A stretch of 64,000 nucleotides of DNA from Acrocarpospora catenulata. Lineage in GTDB: Bacteria; Actinomycetota; Actinomycetes; Streptosporangiales; Streptosporangiaceae. How positions within the stretch are numbered: the stretch's first letter is position 1; every line of letters begins with the position of its first letter. The position numbers and the translations under genes were made by a program. Below the pieces are notes generated by a model. That model saw only the letters and a program-made list of their open reading frames with translations, had not been told where the DNA came from and did not search any database. Shown piece by piece: positions 51,902 through 61,429 of this stretch. The stretch lies in contig NZ_JAHCST010000050.1 in assembly GCF_018476525.1 (NCBI RefSeq), forward strand, positions 1-64,000, in the 5' to 3' direction.

Positions 51902-54610
51902 TCAGCCGACCGAGGAGTAGGACACCACGCCGCGGCGGAGCGCGTCCAGCGCCTTGTTGGCGTTCTCCCTGACCTTGCTGCCCTTCGGCGCGGCCGTGCT
52001 CAGCTGGCCGAGCAGGTCGAGCAGCTGCTTGACCCAGCGCACGAAGTCACCGGCGGCCAGGTCGCCGTCGGTGAGCACGGCGTCCAGCGAGTGCCCCTTG
52101 GCCCAGCGGAAGGCCGCCCAGGCGAACCCGAAGTCGGGCTCCTTGGTGAAGGACAGCCCGTGGTCCTCCTCGACGCCCTCCAGCTCGCTCCAGATCCGGA
52201 GCATCGCGCCCAGCGCCTCCTTGGCGGCCCCGGCCGGGATCTTCGGGCTGCGGGTGTCGTCGGACTGGCGGGACTCGAAGACCAGGCCGGAGACGCAGGC
52301 GGCCAGCTCGGCCGGGTCCAGGCCGTCCCAGACGCCCTCGCGCAGGCACTCGGCGGTCAGCAGGTCCAGCTCGGTGTAGAGCTGGGCCAGCCGGCGCCCC
52401 TGGTCGGTGACGGTCTCCCCGTCCAGGTAGCCGAGCTGGTCGAGCACCCCGCAGACCCGGTCGAAGGTACGCGCGATGACGTGCGAGCGGCCCTCCACCC
52501 GGCGGCGGAGCGTCTCGGTCTCGCGGAGCAGCTTGTGGTAGCGCTCGGCCCAGCGGGCGTGGTCCTCCCGCTCGTCGCAGCCGTGGCAGGGGTGGCGGCG
52601 CAGGTCGCGGCGGAGCCGGTTGATCTCCTCGTCCTCGGTGGCGTGGTCGCGCGCCCTGGTGGGCTTGCCGAGGTCCCGGTCGCCCAGCTTGGCGTGCATG
52701 GTGGCCACCAGGTTGGCCCGCTCCTTCGGGCTGCGCGCGTTGAAGTTCTTCGGGATGCGGATCCAGTCCACCGGCTCCACGGGGACCGGGAAGTCCGCCG
52801 TACCCAGGCGCTTGACCTGCTTGCCCACGGTCAGCACCACCGGCGAGGGCCCCTCCCCGCGCACGTTCAGCCCCGGGTCCAGCACCACGGCGAGACCGGC
52901 TCGCCGCCCGCCGGGAATGCGGATCACGTCGCCGGGCTTGAGCGTCTCCAGGCTCTGTACGGCCTGCGCCCGCCGCGCCGCCCCCCGCTGCCGGGCCAGC
53001 TCGGCCTCCCGGTCCGACAGCCGCCGCCGCATCGCCGCGTACTCGGGGAAGTCCCCCAGATGGCAGGTCATCGCCTCGGCGTACCCGGCCAGCGCCTGCT
53101 CGGACTTGCGCAGCTGGCGGGCCAGCCCGACCACCGCCCGGTCGGCCTGGAACTGGGCGAAGGAGTCCTCCAGCAGGGTGCGCGCCCGCTCCCGGCCGAC
53201 CTGCCCGACCAGGTTCACGGCCATGTTGTAGGAGGGCCGGAAACTGGAGCGGAGCGGGTAGGTGCGGGTGCTGGCCAGACCGGCCACGCTCACCGGGTCC
53301 ATCCCCGCCTGGTAGACGACCACCGCGTGGCCCTCCACGTCGATGCCGCGCCGCCCGGCCCGGCCGGTGAGCTGGGTGTACTCCCCCGGGGTCAGGTCGG
53401 CGTGGGTCTCCCCGTTCCACTTGTCCAGCTTCTCGATCACCACCGAGCGGGCCGGCATGTTGATGCCCAGGGCCAGCGTCTCGGTCGCGAACACCGCCTT
53501 GACCAGGCCCTTGGTGAACAGCTCCTCCACCACCTCCTTGAAGGTGGGGAGCATGCCGGCGTGGTGGGCGGCCAGGCCGCGCTCCAGACCGTCCCGCCAC
53601 TCCAGGTAGCCGAGCACGGCCAGGTCCTCGTCCGGCAGGTGGGCGGTGCGCTCGTCCACCAGCTGCCGGATCTCGTGGCGCTCCTTGTCGGTGGTCAGCC
53701 GCAGCCCCCCGTACAGGCACTGGGTGACGGCGGTGTCGCAGCCGGCGCGGGAGAAGATGAAGGTGATGGCGGGCAGCAGGCCCTCGGCGTCCAGCCGTTC
53801 GATGGTGGCGGCCCGGTCGTGGCCGCCGCGCCGGGGGCGGCCGTAGCCGCGCTTGCCGCGCGCCTGGGCCAGGCGCTGCTCGTCCCTGGACAGCCGCATC
53901 AGGTTCGCGTTGATCCGGGTCGCGCCGTCCTCGTTGGCGAACAGGTCGTAGAGGCGGTTGCCGACCAGCATGTGCTGCCAGAGCGGGACCGGGCGGTGCT
54001 CGTCGACGATCACCGTGGTGTCGCCGCGCACCTCGCCCAGCCACTCGCCGAACTCCTCGGCGTTGCTGACCGTGGCCGACAGGGCGGCCACCCGGACCGA
54101 CTCGGGCAGGTGGATGATCACCTCTTCCCAGACCGCGCCGCGGAACCGGTCGGCCAGGTAGTGCACCTCGTCCATGACCACGTAGCCGAGGCCGGCCAGC
54201 GTGCCGGACCCGGCGTAGAGCATGTTGCGCAGCACCTCGGTGGTCATCACCACGATCGGGGCCTCGCCGTTGACGCTGTTGTCGCCGGTGAGCAGGCCGA
54301 CCTTGGCCGCGCCGTACCGCCGGACCAGGTCGTTGTACTTCTGGTTGGAGAGGGCCTTGATCGGGGTGGTGTAGAAGCACTTGCGGCCCTGTTCCAGGGC
54401 CAGGTGCACGGCGAACTCGCCGACCACCGTCTTGCCCGAGCCGGTCGGGGCGGCCACCAGCACCCCGTCCCCCGCCTCCAGTGCCTGGCAGGCGTCGAGC
54501 TGGAACTCGTCCAGCTCGAAGTCGTACAACCCGCGGAACGAGGTGAGCGCGGGGCCGTGCTCGCTCTGCTGGTCACGGAAGGCGGCGTAGCGTTCCGCAG
54601 GCGTGCTCAT
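51902..54610 (-). CDS. helY: Ski2/Mtr4-like DEAD/DEAH-box RNA helicase (HelY type)
   Basis: 902 residues. RecA domain 1 has Walker A APTGSGKT at 54-61 and DEVH at 147-150; domain 2 has QLTGRAGRRGIDVEGH near 418. A winged-helix and DSHCT-like C-terminal helical region (FRWAKGHSLDAVL) follow. It belongs to the mycobacterial HelY group, thought to remodel RNA. The first gene upstream on this strand is the lipid kinase. Position beside tatAC and pafBC matches other actinobacteria. Confidence 0.93.
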   Translation of the reverse strand: MSTPAERYAAFRDQQSEHGPALTSFRGLYDFELDEFQLDACQALEAGDGVLVAAPTGSGKTVVGEFAVHLALEQGRKCFYTTPIKALSNQKYNDLVRRYGAAKVGLLTGDNSVNGEAPIVVMTTEVLRNMLYAGSGTLAGLGYVVMDEVHYLADRFRGAVWEEVIIHLPESVRVAALSATVSNAEEFGEWLGEVRGDTTVIVDEHRPVPLWQHMLVGNRLYDLFANEDGATRINANLMRLSRDEQRLAQARGKRGYGRPRRGGHDRAATIERLDAEGLLPAITFIFSRAGCDTAVTQCLYGGLRLTTDKERHEIRQLVDERTAHLPDEDLAVLGYLEWRDGLERGLAAHHAGMLPTFKEVVEELFTKGLVKAVFATETLALGINMPARSVVIEKLDKWNGETHADLTPGEYTQLTGRAGRRGIDVEGHAVVVYQAGMDPVSVAGLASTRTYPLRSSFRPSYNMAVNLVGQVGRERARTLLEDSFAQFQADRAVVGLARQLRKSEQALAGYAEAMTCHLGDFPEYAAMRRRLSDREAELARQRGAARRAQAVQSLETLKPGDVIRIPGGRRAGLAVVLDPGLNVRGEGPSPVVLTVGKQVKRLGTADFPVPVEPVDWIRIPKNFNARSPKERANLVATMHAKLGDRDLGKPTRARDHATEDEEINRLRRDLRRHPCHGCDEREDHARWAERYHKLLRETETLRRRVEGRSHVIARTFDRVCGVLDQLGYLDGETVTDQGRRLAQLYTELDLLTAECLREGVWDGLDPAELAACVSGLVFESRQSDDTRSPKIPAGAAKEALGAMLRIWSELEGVEEDHGLSFTKEPDFGFAWAAFRWAKGHSLDAVLTDGDLAAGDFVRWVKQLLDLLGQLSTAAPKGSKVRENANKALDALRRGVVSYSSVG

Positions 54611-54666
54611 GCCGTCAACCCTACCGATATCCGTGTTACGGGCGTCCTACTCCGCGCCGTGGCTCT

Positions 54667-55557
54667 TTACAAAGTAGATCGAGGGGTCAGCACGCGCACC
54701 GCGCCCGGGACGACCTCGCAGGTCAGCGGGGCCGGGCCGACGCGTTCGCCGTCGGCGTAGGCGATCACGTCCGGCGCGTCGAGGGTCACACTGCGGACGC
54801 GGACGATCCGGACCGCCGGGTGGGCGGTGTGGGTGCCCCGGTAGACACCGGGGAAGGTGCGCAGGAAGGCGGTCTTCGGGAGCGCGCCCAGGACCAGCAC
54901 GTCCAGCAGGCCGTCGTCGGGGCGCGCGTCGGGGCAGATCCGCATGCCCGCCCCGTACGAGCGGGTGTTGGCCACCGCCACGAGCATCGCCTCCTGTGTC
55001 ACCCGCTCCCCGTCGAGGGTGAGGGTGAACGGGATGGGGGCGAAGCTCCGTAACTCCTCGGCCACGGCCAGCAGATACTTGGCCATGCCGGGCGGCCAGG
55101 TCTTCCGGTTGGCGCGTTCGTTCACGCGGGAGTCGAAGCCGCAGGCCAGGACCCCGGCGAACCAGCGCCCGCCGGGGGTGATCCGGGCCGCGTCGATCAT
55201 CCGGACGGTTCCCCCGGTCACCGCGTCGGCGGCCCGCAGCGGGTCCTTGTGCGGCACGCCCACGGCGTCGGCGATGTCGTTGCCGGTCCCGGCGGGGATG
55301 ATGCCCAGCGGCACGTCGGTCCCCGCGACGGCCTGGAGTGCCAGGTGCACCAGCCCGTCGCCGCCGAAGGCCACCAGGGCGTCAGGCGCGGCGGCGACAG
55401 CCGTACGGGCCAGGGCGAGAGCCTCGTCGGCCGAGGTCCCGGTCAGGACGGTGACCTCACAGCCGCCCTCGCGCAGGCGGGTCAGCACCGGGCCGAGCAG
55501 GCGCAGGCCGCGCCCGCCGCGAGCGGCGGGGTTGACCAGGACCGTGAGGCGCCTCAC
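54667..55557 (-). CDS. Diacylglycerol/lipid kinase (YegS-DagK family)
   Basis: 296 residues. NPAARGGRG near 9, the nucleotide-binding GGDGLVHLAL near 65 and PAGTGNDIA near 88 define the DAGK catalytic domain; a beta-sandwich C-domain follows. It phosphorylates diacylglycerol or a related lipid at the membrane. GTG start at 55557 directly abuts the tatC stop, so it is translated as part of the Tat operon. Confidence 0.93.
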   Translation of the reverse strand: MRRLTVLVNPAARGGRGLRLLGPVLTRLREGGCEVTVLTGTSADEALALARTAVAAAPDALVAFGGDGLVHLALQAVAGTDVPLGIIPAGTGNDIADAVGVPHKDPLRAADAVTGGTVRMIDAARITPGGRWFAGVLACGFDSRVNERANRKTWPPGMAKYLLAVAEELRSFAPIPFTLTLDGERVTQEAMLVAVANTRSYGAGMRICPDARPDDGLLDVLVLGALPKTAFLRTFPGVYRGTHTAHPAVRIVRVRSVTLDAPDVIAYADGERVGPAPLTCEVVPGAVRVLTPRSTL

Positions 55558-56406
55558 CTATTCCGCCGGAGCGGACGGCCCGTCGAGCTCCTCCTCCAGC
55601 GCCTTGGCCTTCGCCGCGTCGGCGACCGCCTGCCGCTTGTCGTGCGCGTACATGAAGCCCAGGGCCAGGTAGAACAGGGCGATCATGGGCAGCGCCAGAG
55701 CCAGCATGGTGAACGGGTCCTGGCTCGGCGTCGCGACGGCCGCGAACACGAACATCAGGAACACGACCATGCGCTGGTGCTTGGCCACCGCGCTGTACTT
55801 CAGCACGCCGAGGATGTTCAGGAAGGCCAGCAGCAGCGGCAGCAGGAACGAGACGCCGAAGATGAGCAGCATCATCATCAGGAACGACAGGTAGTCGCTG
55901 ACGTCGATCAGCGCGACCGCGTTGTCCGGCACGAATCCCAGCAGCAGCGACAGGCCCTTGTCCATGGTCAGGTAGGCCAGCGCGGCCCCCGCCAGGAAGA
56001 GCGGGATGGCCAGGGCGAGGAAGGTGTAGGAGTACCGCTTCTCGTTCCGGTAGAGACCGGGGGTGACGAACGCCCAGACCTGGAAGAGCCAGATCGGCGC
56101 GGCCACCACCAGGCCGAACATGAACGCGACCTTCAGGTTGATGAAGATACCGCCGGTCACGCTGCCGACCACGAGGCTGCACTCGGTGCCGCCGCCCAGC
56201 CGGTACGCCTCCGGCAGGCGGCAGAACGGGCCGGTCATGAAATCCCAGATCGGGTCGAAGAAGACGAACCCGACAATCGTTCCTACGACCACACCGAGAA
56301 TGATCTTGATGAGCCGGTTCCGAAGCTCACGGATGTGATCCATGAGCGACATGCGGCCGTCATCGCTCGCGGCCGTGGTGGGAGTCGACCGTTTCAGCAG
56401 CGCCAT
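55558..56406 (-). CDS. tatC: Sec-independent protein translocase TatC
   Basis: 282 residues with six helices. The conserved N-terminal MSLMDHIRELRNRLI and the FVTPGLYRNEKRY loop are present. Together with TatA it exports folded proteins bearing twin-Arg signals. A charged C-terminal tail (AKALEEELDGPSAPAE) extends it. It lies 36 bp after tatA on the same strand. Confidence 0.97.
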   Translation of the reverse strand: MALLKRSTPTTAASDDGRMSLMDHIRELRNRLIKIILGVVVGTIVGFVFFDPIWDFMTGPFCRLPEAYRLGGGTECSLVVGSVTGGIFINLKVAFMFGLVVAAPIWLFQVWAFVTPGLYRNEKRYSYTFLALAIPLFLAGAALAYLTMDKGLSLLLGFVPDNAVALIDVSDYLSFLMMMLLIFGVSFLLPLLLAFLNILGVLKYSAVAKHQRMVVFLMFVFAAVATPSQDPFTMLALALPMIALFYLALGFMYAHDKRQAVADAAKAKALEEELDGPSAPAE

Positions 56407-56442
56407 GGGACGATTCCTGGGCTAGGAGGGGTGAGTTCCGGC

Positions 56443-56772
56443 TCAGTTCTTCTTCTCGGCCTGGGTGGCGCGCAGCTTGGCGTTCTCCTCCTCCAGCGCG
56501 CGCAGCCGGTCCTCAACCGAGGGCGTGGCCGCCTGCGGAGCCGTGGGCGGAATCTGCGCGGGCGGCGCGGTCTGGGCCGGCGGCGGGGTCACCGTCTCAC
56601 CCTGCACAACCGTGGTGTTCTCGTCCTCGTCCCGCAGCTTGCTGGTCTCCTTCTTGAACAGCCGGAGCGACTGGCCGAGCGCCCGCGCCGTGTCCGGCAG
56701 CTTCTTCGCGCCGAACAGGAGGATGACGATGAGACCGATAATGATCAGCTCAGTGGGTCCCAGGTTGCCCAT
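56443..56772 (-). CDS. tatA: Sec-independent protein translocase TatA
   Basis: 109 residues. The N-terminal helix ELIIIGLIVILLFGAKKLPD with the FG hinge, the amphipathic helix (TARALGQSLRLFKKE) and a Pro/Thr-rich tail ending in a short coiled coil are as expected. Forms the pore with TatC. Confidence 0.97.
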   Translation of the reverse strand: MGNLGPTELIIIGLIVILLFGAKKLPDTARALGQSLRLFKKETSKLRDEDENTTVVQGETVTPPPAQTAPPAQIPPTAPQAATPSVEDRLRALEEENAKLRATQAEKKN

Positions 56773-56839
56773 GACACTTCCCTTACAAGGCGGATGGTGC
56801 GCGTCTCAAGCCGATCGTACGCCGTGCGGACCGTACTCT

Positions 56840-57031
56840 TCACCCTTCGGGAGGACGAACCGCACTGATTCCGGCACGTAACCGAGGTTCCAGCCGCCGA
56901 CGAGCCAGGTCCAACTCCCGGTCCAGGCCCCGTACGGCCGATAAAACCCGGGCGGTCAGCACCCCCAGCACGGCCAGCCCGGCCACGCCGAGGCCGACCG
57001 CCAGGTAGATCCACGCCATGTCTTTGCCCAT
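56840..57031 (-). CDS. Small single-span membrane protein between pafC and tatA
   Basis: 63 residues. ATG 57031 shares one base with the pafC stop (TGATG); ATG 57019 is an alternative. One N-terminal helix (about 5-27, WIYLAVGLGVAGLAVLGVL) is followed by a basic helical tail (RELDLARRRLEPRLRAG). The tight coupling and position suggest it is real and belongs to the Paf-Tat transcript. Function unknown. Confidence 0.7.
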   Translation of the reverse strand: MGKDMAWIYLAVGLGVAGLAVLGVLTARVLSAVRGLDRELDLARRRLEPRLRAGISAVRPPEG

Positions 57032-57972
57032 CAGTAGTAATTGGCCAGCGCCTGCCGGGCGGTCTCGGTGACCCGCTCGGCCAGCGACTCCGGCCGGATC
57101 ACCCGGCCCGCGTCGCCCAGCCGGAGCGCCAGCCGTACCAGCCAGGACTGGTCGCGCGCCCGCAGGGTGATCCGCTGGCGGCCCTCGCCGAGCTCCTCCA
57201 CGCGCTCCACCGGGTAGTACTCCGAGACCCAGCGCCCGGCGGGGGTGACCTCCAGCTCGACCAGTTCGTCGCTCTCCGAGGGCCGGAAGACGCCGTCGGC
57301 GACGTCCATCGGCTCGGCCTCGGCGGGCGGGTCGGCGGGCACGTCCAGCATGGTGACCTCGAGGACGCGGTCCACCCGGAACATGCGCATCGCCTCGGCC
57401 CGGTAGCACCAGCCCTCCAGGTAGTGGCGGCCGTCCACCAGCACCACGCGGAGCGGGTCCACCTCGCGCGGGGTCACCTCGTCCCGCCCCGGCACGTAGT
57501 AGCGGAGCGAGAGGCGCCGCCCGGCGCGGACGGCGGCGGTGACGGTGGCCAGCGCGCCGGGCGCGGCGTCCACCTCGACCGCGACCTGGTTGCTGACCGC
57601 CGCGGCGCCGTCCCCGGCGGCCTGCTCCAGTTTGGCGATCACCCGGCCGAGCGCCTCGCTGCCGCCGAACTCCGGCAGCTCGGCCAGCAGGCGCAGGGCC
57701 ACCAGCAGCGCGCTCACCTCGTCCACCCCCAGCTTGAGCGGGCGGGCGATGGTCTCGGCGTTCTCGATGAGGATCTCGCCGCCGTCCCAGGAGACGTCGA
57801 TGAGGTCGCCGGGGGTGTGGCCGGGCAGCCCGCACATCCAGACCAGCTGGAGGTCGTCGATGAGCTGCTTCTCGTTGAGCCCGAACAGGCGGGCCACCTC
57901 CGCCACCTCGGCGCCGGGGTGGGACATCAGGTAGGGCACCAGGGCCAGCAACCGGGGCAGCCGGTCGTTCAC
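57031..57972 (-). CDS. pafC: WYL-domain transcription activator PafC
   Basis: 313 residues. Winged helix at the N-terminus (LPRLLALVPYLMSHPGAEVA, FGLNEKQLIDDL), WYL domain with RRLSLRYYVPGRDE and GRHYLEGWCYRAEAMRMFRVDR, then the WCX extension. With PafB it forms the heterodimeric activator of the LexA-independent DNA-damage response. GTG start overlaps the pafB stop by 4 nt. Confidence 0.95.
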   Translation of the reverse strand: MNDRLPRLLALVPYLMSHPGAEVAEVARLFGLNEKQLIDDLQLVWMCGLPGHTPGDLIDVSWDGGEILIENAETIARPLKLGVDEVSALLVALRLLAELPEFGGSEALGRVIAKLEQAAGDGAAAVSNQVAVEVDAAPGALATVTAAVRAGRRLSLRYYVPGRDEVTPREVDPLRVVLVDGRHYLEGWCYRAEAMRMFRVDRVLEVTMLDVPADPPAEAEPMDVADGVFRPSESDELVELEVTPAGRWVSEYYPVERVEELGEGRQRITLRARDQSWLVRLALRLGDAGRVIRPESLAERVTETARQALANYY

Positions 57973-58913
57973 TGCAACGCCCCCTTCAGGCGGCGGATGA
58001 CGGCCTCGCGGGCGTCCGGCGGGTCGATCACCTGGGCGTCGGAGCCGAGGCTGGCGATCCACCCGGCCAGCCGCTCCGGGTCGGTGAAGGCCAGCTCGAC
58101 CTGGTCCCACTGCTCACCGGGGGTGACCGTGCGGGCCAGGTGGCGCAGCCCCTGGCAGCTGCCGGGGCGGACCCGGATCAGCGCCACACGCTCGGGATAG
58201 TCCTCGCCGTAGCTGTAGCCGACCTGGGCCCGCAGGTCGATGCCCTCGGGCACCGTGATCGCGCCCGGGCGGCCCACGGCGCTCACAGAGCCGACGATGC
58301 GGCTCAGCCGGAAGACGCGGGTGTCCTCGCGGCCCCGGTCGTGGCCCACCAGGTACCACCGCCCGCGGCGGCTCACCACGCCCCAGGGCTCCACGCTGCG
58401 GCGCAGCACCGACTCGCTGCCGGAGGAGCGGTAGTCGAAGGCCACCACCCGCCGGTCCCTGACCGCCTCCCAGAGGGTGGGGAAGGACGGGTCCCGGGTG
58501 TCCACCCGCAGCTCAAGGGGCCCTTCGACGAGGTCGGTCTGGACCCCGCCCGCCTTCAGCTTGAGCATGGCGCCGCTGGCCGCCTCGGCCAGGCTGGCCC
58601 GCTGCCAGACCTGCGCGGCCAGGCCCAGGATGGCGGCCTCGTCGGGTTCCAGGGTGATCTCGGGCAGCTCGTACGCCTCCCGCACGATGCGGTAGCCCGG
58701 ATCGTCCTCCCAGGGGTCTTTCTGCACCTCGATCGGGATGCCGATCTCGCGGAGCTCGTTCTTGTCGCGCTCGAACATGCGCTGGAAGGCTTCGTCGTTC
58801 TCCGGGTCGTACCCGGGAACGGCGTGACGGATCTGTTCCGCGCTGAGCGGCCGCCGGGTCGAGAGCAGGCAGATCACCAGATTGAGCAACCGTTCGGTCT
58901 TCCGCCGCGACAT
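57969..58913 (-). CDS. pafB: WYL-domain transcription activator PafB
   Basis: 314 residues; ATG 58913 follows GGAGGGGAGGGG. N-terminal winged helix (TERLLNLVICLLSTRRPLSA, FERDKNELREIGIPIE), WYL domain (RRVVAFDYRSSGS, GRWYLVGHDRGREDTRVFRL) and WCX domain. First gene of the pafB-pafC-small protein-tatA-tatC-lipid kinase-helY series. The Pup ligase gene pafA is expected nearby but is not inside this window. Confidence 0.95.
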   Translation of the reverse strand: MSRRKTERLLNLVICLLSTRRPLSAEQIRHAVPGYDPENDEAFQRMFERDKNELREIGIPIEVQKDPWEDDPGYRIVREAYELPEITLEPDEAAILGLAAQVWQRASLAEAASGAMLKLKAGGVQTDLVEGPLELRVDTRDPSFPTLWEAVRDRRVVAFDYRSSGSESVLRRSVEPWGVVSRRGRWYLVGHDRGREDTRVFRLSRIVGSVSAVGRPGAITVPEGIDLRAQVGYSYGEDYPERVALIRVRPGSCQGLRHLARTVTPGEQWDQVELAFTDPERLAGWIASLGSDAQVIDPPDAREAVIRRLKGALQ

Positions 58914-58958
58914 CGCCCCTCCCCTCCTTCTCCAGTCAAGAACGCTACCCTTTTCCGG

Positions 58959-60029
58959 GTGATCAGATGGCGCAAGGGCGAGGTCCTGGGGATCAGGCGT
59001 GACTGGCCGGGCGCGGTGGAACTCGAGGTATCCGTCGAAGACGGAACCCGGTGCCGGGCGCTGGCCTATCCCCCGCTGGTGGGCCGTCCGGAACCCGGCG
59101 ACGCGGTCCTCCTGAACACGACCGCACTCGCGATGGGCCTCGGTACGGGAGGTTACGCCATGGTGGTGGCGATTCCGGACCGTTTGCCACAAGATCCCAC
59201 CGGTCCCGGGCACCTGGTGAAGGCGCGGTACACCCCGCTCCAGGCCACCGTGCTCGGCGCCGACGAGCAGGGCTCCCCCTACCACGACCTCCTGCGGGAC
59301 GCCGAGCACGTGGCGGGCATGCCCGTGGTGGTGGCCGACCTGCACTCGGCCCTGGCCCCCATCCTCTGCGGCCTGTACGCCGACCGCCCCGACACCAAGG
59401 TCGCGTACGTGATGACCGACGGCGGCGCCCTCCCGGCCTGGTTCTCGATGACCTGCGCCCGGCTACGCGAGATCGACTGGCTGTGCGGGGTGGTGACGGC
59501 CGGACAGGCGTTCGGCGGGGACGTGGAGACGGTCACCGTGCACACCGCCCTGCTGGCCGCCCGGCACGTGCTGGGCGCGGACGTGGCGATCGTGGCGCAG
59601 GGCCCCGGCAACCTCGGGACGGGCACCCGCTGGGGCTTCTCCGGGGTGTCCGCCGGGGAGGCGGTCAACGCCGCCGCCACGCTCAAGGGGCGGCCGGTGG
59701 CGGCCCTGCGGGTCAGCGAGGGCGACCGGCGGGAGCGGCACCTGGGCGTCTCGCACCACTCGATGACCGCCTACGGCCGGGTGGCGCTGGCCCCCGCCGA
59801 GGTGGTGGTGCCGGCGCTGCCCGGCGACTTCGGCGAGCGGGTGCGCTGGCAGGCCGAGGACCTGGGGGCCCGGCACATCCTGGTGCACGTGCCCGTGGAC
59901 GGCCTGTACGAGGCGCTGAAGGAGTCCCCGGTGAAGCTGTCCACCATGGGGCGAGGGCTGGACGACGACCTGGCCTATTTCCTCACCTCGGCCGCCGCCG
60001 GGCGGCACACGGCCACCCTGCTCGCCTGA
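58959..60029 (+). CDS. DUF3866 family protein
   Basis: 356 residues. The start MIRWRKGEVLGIRRDWPGAV, GLGTGGYAMVVA near 59 and the repeated HSMTAYGRVALAPAEVVVPA block match the actinobacterial DUF3866 family, whose function I do not know. GTG 58959 lacks a ribosome site; TACCCT ends about 9 nt upstream, so the message is probably leaderless. Divergent from pafB with 45 bp between starts. Confidence 0.85.
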   Translation: MIRWRKGEVLGIRRDWPGAVELEVSVEDGTRCRALAYPPLVGRPEPGDAVLLNTTALAMGLGTGGYAMVVAIPDRLPQDPTGPGHLVKARYTPLQATVLGADEQGSPYHDLLRDAEHVAGMPVVVADLHSALAPILCGLYADRPDTKVAYVMTDGGALPAWFSMTCARLREIDWLCGVVTAGQAFGGDVETVTVHTALLAARHVLGADVAIVAQGPGNLGTGTRWGFSGVSAGEAVNAAATLKGRPVAALRVSEGDRRERHLGVSHHSMTAYGRVALAPAEVVVPALPGDFGERVRWQAEDLGARHILVHVPVDGLYEALKESPVKLSTMGRGLDDDLAYFLTSAAAGRHTATLLA

Positions 60030-60070
60030 AATCCCAGCTCAGCGCGGGCTCGGCTCCTACCATCGGCTGA

Positions 60071-60958
60071 GTGAGACACCGACTTCCCGCCCTGCTGCTC
60101 GTGGCCCTGCTCCCGGGGTGCTCGGCTCTCCCGGCCAGACAGACCGGCGGTCAGCACTCGGCGGCCCGGCCCTCGGCCACCGCGCCCACCCCGTCCGCCG
60201 CGCCCAAGCGGGCCGTGTTCCTGACCATCGGCGACTTCGGCGCCGGCAGTGACGCGCAGCGGCGCGTCGCGGCGGCCATGCGGCAGTGGGCCAAGAACGG
60301 GCGGCACGTCGACGCCATCGTCACCACCGGGGACAACGTCTACCCGGACGGCAGCCCCGGCAAGTTCTCCCAGGTGCTCACCGGCCCGTACCGCGGCCTG
60401 AACGCGCCGCTGTGGGCGGCCCTGGGCAACCACGACGTGCAGGGCGGCCACGGCCCGGCGCAGCTGCGCAGGCTCGGCCTGCCCAGGCCGCCGTTCACCA
60501 AGCAGCTGGCGGGCGCCGAGCTGCTGTTCCTGGACGGCAACCGCGACTTCCAGACGCAGGCCCGCTGGCTGGACGACCGGCTCTCCCGGCCGGGGCCGAA
60601 GTTGCGGATCGTGGTCTTCCACCAGCCCGCCTGGTCCTGCTCGCTGCACGGCTCGACCCCGACCGTGGACCGGTACTGGGTGCCCGTGCTGGAACGCCAC
60701 AAGGTGGCCCTGGTCCTCAACGGCCACGACCACAACTACCAGCGCTTCACCTCACGCAAGGGGGTCACCTACGTGGTGACCGGGGGCGGCGGGGCGGGCC
60801 TGTACCCGGTCCGCGACAACTGCCGCGGCCTGCCCCGCAAGGACGCCGCCGCCGAACGCCACCACTTCCTGGCCGCCGAGATCACCGGCGACACCCTCCG
60901 CCTGTCGGCCATCGGGCCCAGCGGCAACACCTTCGACCAGGTGACCATCAAACGCTGA
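60071..60958 (+). CDS. Metallophosphoesterase lipoprotein
   Basis: 295 residues. Lipobox LLLVALLPGC puts Cys16 at the membrane anchor; a Pro/Ala-rich linker follows. The calcineurin-type phosphoesterase domain shows TIGDFGAGSD, TTGDNVYPDG, ALGNHDVQGG, FHQPAWSC and NGHDHNYQRF, i.e. all metal ligands, like purple acid phosphatases. It acts outside the cell on phosphate esters. GTG start. It lies 41 bp after the DUF3866 gene and overlaps the convergent DUF3291 gene by 11 nt. Confidence 0.92.
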   Translation: MRHRLPALLLVALLPGCSALPARQTGGQHSAARPSATAPTPSAAPKRAVFLTIGDFGAGSDAQRRVAAAMRQWAKNGRHVDAIVTTGDNVYPDGSPGKFSQVLTGPYRGLNAPLWAALGNHDVQGGHGPAQLRRLGLPRPPFTKQLAGAELLFLDGNRDFQTQARWLDDRLSRPGPKLRIVVFHQPAWSCSLHGSTPTVDRYWVPVLERHKVALVLNGHDHNYQRFTSRKGVTYVVTGGGGAGLYPVRDNCRGLPRKDAAAERHHFLAAEITGDTLRLSAIGPSGNTFDQVTIKR

Positions 60959-61391
60959 TCGGGTGGTAGAAGTCCTTGAAGGTGAACGCCTCCAGGCCGG
61001 GTCCCTCGGCCCGGAGGCGCTCCAGGCGCGCCATCCCGTCCTCCAGCTCCGGGATCGTCCCCTCCTCGATCCACCACATCACGCTGTACGGCTCCGCGAC
61101 GCGGTGGAACCACTCCCGGCGCCGCTGGAGCACGGCCAGGTGCCGGGACCGGTAGACGAAGTTCCAGAGCGTCTCCCTGGACTCCCAGACCGAGAAGTTG
61201 ATCACCAGGTCGTCGCCGTAGTCGTGCTGGACGGTGTCGGTGGGGTCGTCCCCGCCCTTGAGCCGCCAGACGAACCCGGGCGCTGAGTCGGAGAGCTGGT
61301 TGACGGGTTCCAGCAGCGAGACGAACTCCGCCAGCTGGGGGGTGTCAAGGGGGGCGAGCAGATGCGCGACGTTCAGCTGAGCCAGGTGCAT
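60948..61391 (-). CDS. DUF3291 domain protein
   Basis: 147 residues. HLAQLNVAHLLAPLD at the start, SVWESRETLWNFVYRSRHLA and WFHRVAEPYSVMWWIEEGTIP are the DUF3291 signature, a ferredoxin-like dimeric alpha-beta-barrel related to antibiotic-biosynthesis monooxygenases. Activity unknown. Lies 38 bp downstream of the SufR-like regulator on the same strand. Confidence 0.88.
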   Translation of the reverse strand: MHLAQLNVAHLLAPLDTPQLAEFVSLLEPVNQLSDSAPGFVWRLKGGDDPTDTVQHDYGDDLVINFSVWESRETLWNFVYRSRHLAVLQRRREWFHRVAEPYSVMWWIEEGTIPELEDGMARLERLRAEGPGLEAFTFKDFYHPISV

Positions 61392-61429
61392 GCGTTCAGC
61401 ATCCTCAGCCGCCCATCTCTATGTCAACT

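Noticed and set aside
52091-54760. 889-codon plus-strand frame opposite the HelY helicase
   Set aside because: Composition typical of antisense to high-GC coding DNA; no motif, and the minus strand is a clear helicase.
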